A DNA stretch of 64,000 nt, from the NCBI RefSeq assembly GCF_001483135.1, contig NZ_LNAL01000003.1, positions 620,001 through 684,000 on the forward strand. The letters run 5' to 3'. Below the pieces are notes generated by a model. That model was not told where the DNA came from, searched no databases, and was given only the letters and a program-made list of their open reading frames with translations. This stretch comes from Solirubrum puertoriconensis (lineage in GTDB: Bacteria > Bacteroidota > Bacteroidia > Cytophagales > Hymenobacteraceae). Positions 58,857 through 64,000 of this stretch are shown piece by piece (within the stretch, counting starts at the first letter, position 1; each line of letters starts with the position of its first letter). A program made the translations under genes and the position numbers.

Positions 58857-59231
58857 TCAGCCCAGCAGCGGCGGATGAAAAATGCTCCCCGACCACGTGT
58901 AGGAGTAAGCCGCAACCAAGCGAGGCCATGCTATGCGCACGGCCAGCGGCAATACCGCTGACTCAGCCGCGAAGCAGGGTAGGGGCAGCACGGCGTCGTA
59001 CTTTACCTTGCCGGTGCTACCCGGGGCTTTGCTCTCCTGATCGGTGGTTTTAGCTAACTGCTTGCGCAAGTGGCATTGCCCATGGCAACGCATCTGCGGC
59101 TTATCCTTGTTGACGCAGAATAGCTGCGTAATGCGTTCCTTGTGCAGAGCATAATCCAGCACCAACACCTCCCGGCTGAACGACTGCAGCAGGATGAGCC
59201 CAGTGAGGAATATGGCCAGGAGCTTGTGCAC
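58857..59231 (-). CDS. Small Cys-rich exported protein upstream of MbnP
   Basis: A 124-residue protein with GTG start and a signal or anchor helix (MHKLLAIFLTGLILLQSFSR). The hallmark is CVNKDKPQMRCHGQCHLRKQ with Cys39, Cys49 and Cys53, a pattern I associate with small Bacteroidota proteins next to copper and TonB genes (C-x-N-x-D-K-P-x4-C-x-G-x-C). The C-terminal half is less ordered and includes a hydrophobic stretch. It is 113 bases upstream of mbnP on the same strand. A periplasmic metal-binding role is plausible; no family name is certain. Confidence 0.65.
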   Translation of the reverse strand: MHKLLAIFLTGLILLQSFSREVLVLDYALHKERITQLFCVNKDKPQMRCHGQCHLRKQLAKTTDQESKAPGSTGKVKYDAVLPLPCFAAESAVLPLAVRIAWPRLVAAYSYTWSGSIFHPPLLG

Positions 59232-59304
59232 AATGGGTAGCGGCTTGGGCCAAAGGTACGGAACGCGGCTAGCTTCGGGTGCTCAACTGCAACGCACAAC
59301 CTGC

Positions 59305-59832
59305 CTAAAATCGGATAAGCTCCTCGGCTTGTTGGCGCAATAATTCTTGGAATAGTGGGTGCTTCAGCTCACCCTCACGGGTTAAGTGCTCATCTATGTT
59401 GGGCAGGCGCACGCGCAGCGGCAGCACCGCCGTGCCTAGGTACATCAGTACGTCGCTCAGGTGCGTGAGGGCCAACAAACCACCCTGCGTACCCGACGAT
59501 AAGCCTACCAGCGCCGCTTTCTTGTTGCGTATGCCACCAGGGTAGGGCAGCCCGTCGATAAACGCCTTCAGCACGCCGGGGAAAGAGCAGTTGTACTCGG
59601 GCACCACAAACACCAGTTTTTCGGCCTGGCTGGCCATGTTAGCCAGCCGGTTGAACTCGTCGTTGCGGCCAGCATGATCGTATAGCGCCGTGGAAATGAA
59701 ATCGACGGGCAGCTCGGCTAAGTCGAGTACCTGCGCTTCAGCGCCTAGGCTCTGTAGGGTGGCAGTGTACAAATCACACAGGCGGCGCGCCCGCGAACGG
59801 GGCCGGTTGGTACCGGCGACAATGGTAATCAT
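59305..59832 (-). CDS. NADPH-dependent FMN reductase family protein
   Basis: A 175-residue flavodoxin-like enzyme. The FMN phosphate loop is VAGTNRPRSRARRLCDLY (about 5-22), the second flavin loop FVVPEYNCSFPGVLKAFIDG (about 77-96), and a Gly-rich strand VGLSSGTQGGLLALTH follows. It reduces FMN, quinones or azo compounds with NAD(P)H. The ATG at 59832 gives the family N-terminus MITIVAGTNRP. It lies between the Cys-rich gene and sdhB but has separate signals on both sides. Confidence 0.88.
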   Translation of the reverse strand: MITIVAGTNRPRSRARRLCDLYTATLQSLGAEAQVLDLAELPVDFISTALYDHAGRNDEFNRLANMASQAEKLVFVVPEYNCSFPGVLKAFIDGLPYPGGIRNKKAALVGLSSGTQGGLLALTHLSDVLMYLGTAVLPLRVRLPNIDEHLTREGELKHPLFQELLRQQAEELIRF

Positions 59833-59921
59833 CCGATCAGAAGCAAAACGGTAGCGCCGGGCGCTGCTGCGCCCTAGGTTGAGGGGCGCGGCCGCGTAGG
59901 GCAGGCAGGGTAAGAACAAAA

Positions 59922-59953
59922 GAAAAGCGAAACGGATGGCCGTTTCGCTTTTC
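59922..59953 (-). terminator. Terminator of the sdhCAB operon
   Basis: Perfect 14-bp stem (59922-59935 with 59940-59953), loop ATGG, followed on the minus strand by TCTTTTGTTCTT. It lies about 30 bases past the sdhB stop. Confidence 0.88.
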
Positions 59954-59981
59954 CGCTTTCGCAGCACTTAACTATTAAGTG

Positions 59982-60767
59982 CTACGCAAGGTTATTCGAA
60001 GTTGCTTTTGCGTTCAGGAACTCGCGGTTCAGAATGGCAATGTTCTCGAGGGAGATGCCTACCGGGCATTCAGCCGCGCACGAACCGATGTTCGAGCAAG
60101 CGCCGAAGCCTTCCTTGTCCATCTGAGCCACCATGTTCTCAACGCGGGTTTTGCGCTCCACCTGGCCTTGGGGCAGCAGTGCTAGCTGCGACACCTTAGC
60201 CGACACGAACAGCATAGCCGAAGCGTTTTTGCAAGCTGCTACGCAAGCACCGCAACCAATGCAGGTAGCCGCGTCGAAGGCACGGTCGGCAATGTTCTTC
60301 GGAATCGGAATTTCGTTGGCATCGGGTACCCCACCGGTGTTTACCGACACGTAGCCACCTGCCTGAATAATCCGGTCGAAGGCCGAGCGGTCAACGCTCA
60401 GGTCTTTGTTTACGGGGAAAGCAGCTGCACGCCAAGGCTCGATGACGATGGTGTCACCGTCGCTGAACTTGCGCATGTGCAACTGGCAGGTAGTAGTGCC
60501 CGGCTCGGGGCCGTGAGCCCGGCCGTTGATGAACAAGTTGCACGAACCGCAAATACCCTCGCGGCAGTCGTGGTCGAAGGCAACCGGCTCCTCGCCTTTG
60601 TGCAGGAGGTTCTCGTTGAGCACGTCAAGCATCTCCAGGAACGACATCTCCGGTGAGATATCTTTTACCTGGTAGTCAACCAGCTGCCCGTCGCTCTGGC
60701 GGCTGCGCTGCCGCCACACACGCAGGGTGAGGTTCATGGGTTTGGCATTCGGGTTATTACCGGCCAT
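59982..60767 (-). CDS. sdhB: Succinate dehydrogenase iron-sulfur subunit SdhB
   Basis: A 261-residue subunit of complex II. The [2Fe-2S] cluster ligands are Cys68, Cys73, Cys76 (CREGICGSC) and Cys94. The [4Fe-4S] and [3Fe-4S] ligands lie in [14 protein letters not shown] and [15 protein letters not shown]. It passes electrons from the FAD of SdhA to the quinone site in SdhC. It is the last gene of the sdhCAB operon, 94 bases after sdhA. Confidence 0.95.
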   Translation of the reverse strand: MAGNNPNAKPMNLTLRVWRQRSRQSDGQLVDYQVKDISPEMSFLEMLDVLNENLLHKGEEPVAFDHDCREGICGSCNLFINGRAHGPEPGTTTCQLHMRKFSDGDTIVIEPWRAAAFPVNKDLSVDRSAFDRIIQAGGYVSVNTGGVPDANEIPIPKNIADRAFDAATCIGCGACVAACKNASAMLFVSAKVSQLALLPQGQVERKTRVENMVAQMDKEGFGACSNIGSCAAECPVGISLENIAILNREFLNAKATSNNLA

Positions 60768-60861
60768 TTTATTTCTGAGGTATTAGATCTTAGGAACTTA
60801 GGTAGTAGGGCAAGGGAAGGGTTTCACTAATCTAAACCCCAACTCCCTAAGCCCTGTAACC

Positions 60862-62796
60862 TTATTTGTAGCTACGCTGCGTAAGCTTCACGTTTTCGAA
60901 GGCCAGATCCTCCTTGTGGAGTGCTTCGGGCACGTTGTCGCCCTGATACTCCCAAGCAGCCACGTAGGCAAAGTTCTCGTCGTCGCGAAGGGCTTCGCCT
61001 TCGGGCGTCTGGTACTCTTCGCGGAAGTGACCACCGCAGCTTTCGTCGCGGTTCAAGGCATCGTCAACCATCAGCTCGCCCAGCTCCAGGAAGTCGGCTA
61101 CACGGCCGGCAGCTTCCAAGGTCTGGTTGAGCTCCTCGTTAACACCAACTACCTTCAAATCGGTCCAGAACTCCTTGCGCAGCTGCTGAATTGCTTGCTT
61201 GGCGTAACGCAGGCCCTCTGCCGTACGTGCCATGCCGCAGTACTCCCACATGATATGACCTAGGGCCTTGTGGAATTCAGTAGGCGTACGGGTGCCGTTG
61301 ATGCTGATGAGCTTGTTGATTCGCTCACGTACCTGAGCTTCGGCTTCCTGGAAGGCAGCGTGCTCCGTGGTTACAGGCTTGGGCGCCGTTTGGGCCAAGT
61401 AATCGCCTAGGGTGTAGGGGATTACAAAGTAGCCGTCAGCTAGGCCCTGCATCAGAGCCGAAGCACCTAGGCGGTTAGCGCCGTGGTCGGAGAAGTTGCA
61501 TTCGCCCAGAGCATACAGGCCAGGTACGGTGGTTTGCAGGTTGTAATCAACCCACAGGCCGCCCATGGTGTAGTGCACCGCCGGGTAAATGCGCATCGGC
61601 TGCTGGTAGGGGTCTTCGCCGGTAATCTTTTCGTACATGGCAAACAGGTTGCCGTACTTCTGGCTTACCCAATCGGCGCCATTGCGCTTGATTGCATCGG
61701 CGAAGTCGAGGAATACGGCAAGGCCTGATTGACCTACGCCACGTCCCTCGTCGCACATCATCTTGGCGTTGCGCGAGGCTACGTCGCGGGGCACCAAGTT
61801 ACCGAAAGCCGGGTACTTGCGCTCCAGGAAGTAGTCGCGGTCCTCTTCGGCAATATCTGCCACGCGGATCTGACCAGCGCGCAGGCGCTCAGCCATTTCC
61901 ACCGTTTTGGGCACCCACACGCGGCCGTCGTTACGCAGCGACTCCGACATCAGTGTCAGCTTCGATTGGTAGTCGCCCGATACCGGAATACAGGTGGGGT
62001 GAATTTGCGTGAAGCAAGGGTTAGCGAAGTAAGCACCCTTCTTGTGCGCACGCCAAGCGGCGGTAGCGTTCGAGTACTTAGCGTTGGTGCTCAGGTAGAA
62101 CACGTTGCCGTAGCCACCGGTGCAGAGCAATACGGCATGGGCCGCGTGCGTCTGGATTTCGCCGGTAATCAGGTTACGCGTTACGATGCCGCGGGCCTGG
62201 CCGTCAACCACCACCAGATCGAGCATCTCGGTGCGGGTGTACATCTTCACCTTACCGTAAGCAATCTGGCGCGAGAGGGCCGAGTAAGCACCTAGCAGCA
62301 ACTGCTGGCCGGTTTGACCGCGGGCGTAGAACGTACGGCTAACCTGCGCACCACCGAACGAGCGGTTGGCCAGCAATCCGCCGTACTCGCGAGCGAAGGG
62401 TACGCCCTGTGCCACGCATTGGTCAATGATGTTTACCGATACCTGGGCCAAACGGTACACGTTGGCTTCGCGGGCGCGGTAGTCACCACCTTTAATCGTA
62501 TCGTAGAACAGACGGTACACCGAATCGCCGTCGTTCTGGTAGTTTTTAGCAGCGTTGATACCACCCTGCGCAGCGATGGAGTGTGCGCGACGGGGCGAAT
62601 CGTGGAAGGAAAAGGCTTTTACGTTGTAGCCCAGCTCGGCTAACGAAGCCGCCGCCGAAGCACCGGCCAGGCCCGTGCCCACCACAATTACGTCGTACTT
62701 CCGCTTGTTAGCCGGGTTTACGAGCTTAACGTTGAACTTGTGCTTCTCCCACTTTTCGGCCAACGGGCCTTCAGGAATCTTAGCTTCCAGCTTCAT
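60862..62796 (-). CDS. sdhA: Succinate dehydrogenase flavoprotein subunit SdhA
   Basis: A 644-residue flavoprotein. The FAD fold is [20 protein letters not shown] (about 34-53), the covalent flavin His is His72 in [13 protein letters not shown], and the active-site loop has [38 protein letters not shown] and [17 protein letters not shown] are the C-terminal landmarks. It oxidises succinate to fumarate in the TCA cycle; the B-type operon makes menaquinone the likely acceptor. ATG 62796 is taken over a TTG three codons upstream. sdhC ends 14 bases upstream. Confidence 0.95.
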   Translation of the reverse strand: MKLEAKIPEGPLAEKWEKHKFNVKLVNPANKRKYDVIVVGTGLAGASAAASLAELGYNVKAFSFHDSPRRAHSIAAQGGINAAKNYQNDGDSVYRLFYDTIKGGDYRAREANVYRLAQVSVNIIDQCVAQGVPFAREYGGLLANRSFGGAQVSRTFYARGQTGQQLLLGAYSALSRQIAYGKVKMYTRTEMLDLVVVDGQARGIVTRNLITGEIQTHAAHAVLLCTGGYGNVFYLSTNAKYSNATAAWRAHKKGAYFANPCFTQIHPTCIPVSGDYQSKLTLMSESLRNDGRVWVPKTVEMAERLRAGQIRVADIAEEDRDYFLERKYPAFGNLVPRDVASRNAKMMCDEGRGVGQSGLAVFLDFADAIKRNGADWVSQKYGNLFAMYEKITGEDPYQQPMRIYPAVHYTMGGLWVDYNLQTTVPGLYALGECNFSDHGANRLGASALMQGLADGYFVIPYTLGDYLAQTAPKPVTTEHAAFQEAEAQVRERINKLISINGTRTPTEFHKALGHIMWEYCGMARTAEGLRYAKQAIQQLRKEFWTDLKVVGVNEELNQTLEAAGRVADFLELGELMVDDALNRDESCGGHFREEYQTPEGEALRDDENFAYVAAWEYQGDNVPEALHKEDLAFENVKLTQRSYK

Positions 62797-62810
62797 AGGG
62801 TGCAAACTGG

Positions 62811-63488
62811 TTAGAATTGCTTAAAGAAGAAGTACAACGGCATCGCAGCAAAACCAGCGCACACGATAATCGAGAAAGCGTAGCCGAAGTACGTAATAAA
62901 GGGCGTGTACTTGCGGTGGGTCAGGCCCAACGTCTGGAACGCGCTCTTGAAGCCGTGGATGAGGTGGAAGGCCAATGCGGCCTGCGCCAGCACATACAGC
63001 ACTACATACCACCACTGCTGAAACGAGCTAACCACCAGCGTGTAGAGGTCGTCGTTGTTATTGATGTCCGGATCCAGCTCGCCAAAGCGGGCCCGGTAGA
63101 AGAAGTTGTAGAGGTGTACCAGCAGGAAGATCAGGATGATGGTGCCGAGCAGGCCCATGTTGCGCGACTGCCAGGGCGAGTTCTGCTCGTTGTGGTTTAC
63201 TGCGTAGCCCTGAGCCCCACGCGCCGTTTTGTTGCGACTGGTGAGCATAATGGACTCGTAGATGTGAAAAACAAAGCCTGCTACCAGCACCCATTCAATG
63301 GTGCGGATGACAGGATTTGTACCCATAAAGTGGGAGTAGATATTAAAAGCAGCGCCGCCGTCGTTCTTAAACAACTGGAGGTTGCCGACTAGGTGAATCA
63401 CCAGAAAGGAACACAGGAACAGACCCGTGACAGCCATGATGATTTTACGGCCGATACTGCTGGAAAGCGCTTTGCTAAGCCAACTCAT
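62811..63488 (-). CDS. sdhC: Succinate dehydrogenase cytochrome b558 subunit SdhC
   Basis: A 225-residue membrane anchor with five TM helices and two heme b groups in the b558 family. Probable heme His ligands lie in [13 protein letters not shown] (TM1), [11 protein letters not shown] (TM2), [14 protein letters not shown] (TM3) and [18 protein letters not shown] (TM4). It starts [20 protein letters not shown]. It is the first gene of sdhCAB, preceded by an excellent promoter. Confidence 0.93.
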   Translation of the reverse strand: MSWLSKALSSSIGRKIIMAVTGLFLCSFLVIHLVGNLQLFKNDGGAAFNIYSHFMGTNPVIRTIEWVLVAGFVFHIYESIMLTSRNKTARGAQGYAVNHNEQNSPWQSRNMGLLGTIILIFLLVHLYNFFYRARFGELDPDINNNDDLYTLVVSSFQQWWYVVLYVLAQAALAFHLIHGFKSAFQTLGLTHRKYTPFITYFGYAFSIIVCAGFAAMPLYFFFKQF

Positions 63489-63529
63489 ACGTGAACGAAA
63501 GGGTGAGAAAATGGTCGGTTGTACCGGCC

Positions 63530-63559
63530 AAAGGTACTGCCCGACCCGGTACGAAACAA
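63530..63559 (-). promoter_or_regulatory. sdhCAB promoter
   Basis: On the minus strand TTG (63557-63559), a 19-base spacer and TACCTTTG (63530-63537) match the Bacteroidota consensus exactly. The leader to the sdhC ATG is about 35 bases. The remaining bases to 63736 show one CCTAGG (about 63606) and no gene. Confidence 0.82.
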
Positions 63560-63736
63560 TGTAACATAAGCCGAACAGTAATTAAGCCCGGAAGCAAGCC
63601 AAACCACCTAGGCTGTTGAACCGTTACACACATCGTACTATTGTACTAACCCATCCTGTACGGTTTTTGTTAGGTTGCTCGAGGATTTTTCCTCATCTTC
63701 TTTGCCACTCTCCGACGCTTCTAACGGATTAGCTAT

Positions 63737-64000
63737 ATGATGCTTCCGCTACCTTATTGCCGACCTCTGCGGAAGGTCGTGTCTTCTTTGCTGGTATTTG
63801 TGCTTTGGCTGATGGCAAGCCAAGCCATGGCCACCCACATCCGGGCCGGCGACATACAGGCGCGCGCCGATCCGAACAACCCGCTCCGGATTATTTTCCA
63901 GATGATCATCTACACTGACTCCCGCTCGGCGGCGTCGGCTGATGAAACGGAAACTATATTTTATGGTGATGGCACTACCAGCGGCGTAAATGCTATTACT
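63737..64000 (+). CDS. Large secreted protein, N-terminal fragment (probable T9SS-sorted adhesin)
   Basis: Only the first 88 residues are visible. A signal peptide (about 1-32, MMLPLPYCRPLRKVVSSLLV onward, ending in SQAMA) is followed by THIRAGDIQARADPNNPLRI and FQMIIYTDSRSAA. The opening THIRAGDI is a recurrent start of very large Bacteroidota proteins with PKD/gliding-motility type C-terminal sorting domains exported by the type IX system. The C-terminus lies outside the window, so the sorting domain is not seen. An alternative ATG is the next codon (63740). Confidence 0.7.
   Translation, partial: MMLPLPYCRPLRKVVSSLLVFVLWLMASQAMATHIRAGDIQARADPNNPLRIIFQMIIYTDSRSAASADETETIFYGDGTTSGVNAIT

Larger units (their letters stand above)
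911..63611. repeat. Dispersed highly iterated palindrome CCTAGG
   Basis: By hand I count about 97 copies of CCTAGG between 911 and 63611, on average one per 660 bases; random sequence of 50-60% GC would give about 16-21 in 64 kb. About 19 are intergenic, about 70 lie inside genes and seven overlap a TAG stop codon (genes ending at 4934, 10842, 14741, 21268, 32610, 34224 and, on the minus strand, 54586). In coding sequence it usually reads CTA-GGN (Leu-Gly) on whichever strand is coding, more rarely CCT-AGG (Pro-Arg: 38111, 42211, 46208). The flank is often T or A, giving CCTAGGT on one strand. Confidence 0.85.

Noticed and set aside
1-64000. Search for CRISPR arrays, insertion sequences, integrases, toxin-antitoxin pairs, phage defence genes and riboswitches
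   Set aside because: No regularly spaced direct repeats with unique spacers, no transposase or integrase motifs, no defence-type domains and no recognisable cobalamin, TPP or SAM riboswitch core were found.

Overview
The window is about 60% GC and reads as a chromosomal segment of a Bacteroidota, most likely a pigmented Hymenobacter-like member of the Cytophagales. The evidence is: promoters of the TTG-N18/19-TAnnTTTG type at several genes, weak or absent Shine-Dalgarno sequences, a b558-type three-gene succinate dehydrogenase, an FtsZ with the long tail ending in HDNVD, a TonB receptor with a carboxypeptidase-regulatory N-domain, a HYC_CC_PP protein, a carotenoid ketolase/hydroxylase cluster, and a closing ORF that starts like the large secreted Bacteroidota adhesins. 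I see no prophage, insertion sequence, CRISPR array or rRNA. One tRNA (Leu, CAA) is present.

Layout. 1-24 kb is mostly housekeeping and accessory metabolism: partial sbcD, a persulfide-dioxygenase-like protein, a Spy-like periplasmic protein, an amino acid permease, a pair of secreted amidohydrolase-family proteins of which only one domain keeps the metal-binding HxH, an orphan response regulator, an unusual RICIN/PD40/OmpA fusion, M28 peptidase, carboxylesterase, tRNA-Leu, hscB, SAM hydrolase, phoH and comEC. 24.4-33.4 kb holds a carotenoid locus: crtZ, a MerR/B12-binding regulator of the CarH type, an ECF sigma factor, crtI, crtB, an unknown exported protein, ispH, crtW and a LytTR response regulator. 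No lycopene cyclase is present. 34.3-37.6 kb is a three-gene metal (probably copper) locus: HMA-domain protein, TonB receptor, HYC_CC_PP protein. 38-54.5 kb is a complete Bacteroidota-type dcw cluster from mraZ to ftsZ, with a good promoter and candidate MraZ boxes in front and a strong terminator behind. 54.6-59.2 kb is an MbnP/MbnH-like locus (two diheme peroxidase-like lipoproteins, a beta-barrel, MbnP and a small Cys-rich protein). 59.3-63.5 kb carries an FMN reductase and sdhCAB. The window ends in the start of a secreted protein.

The most unusual signal is not a gene. The palindrome CCTAGG, whose core CTAG is normally rare in bacteria, occurs about 97 times by hand count (about 16-21 expected). 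In coding DNA it mostly encodes Leu-Gly in frame on either strand, it overlaps the TAG stop codon of seven genes, and it is also enriched between genes and inside terminators. It behaves like a highly iterated palindrome, comparable in kind to cyanobacterial HIP1.

How the parts fit: the CarH-like regulator, ECF sigma factor and phased repeats suggest light-regulated carotenoid synthesis. The two metal loci on either side of the dcw cluster look like complementary outer-membrane and periplasmic copper-handling systems; this functional reading is inference.
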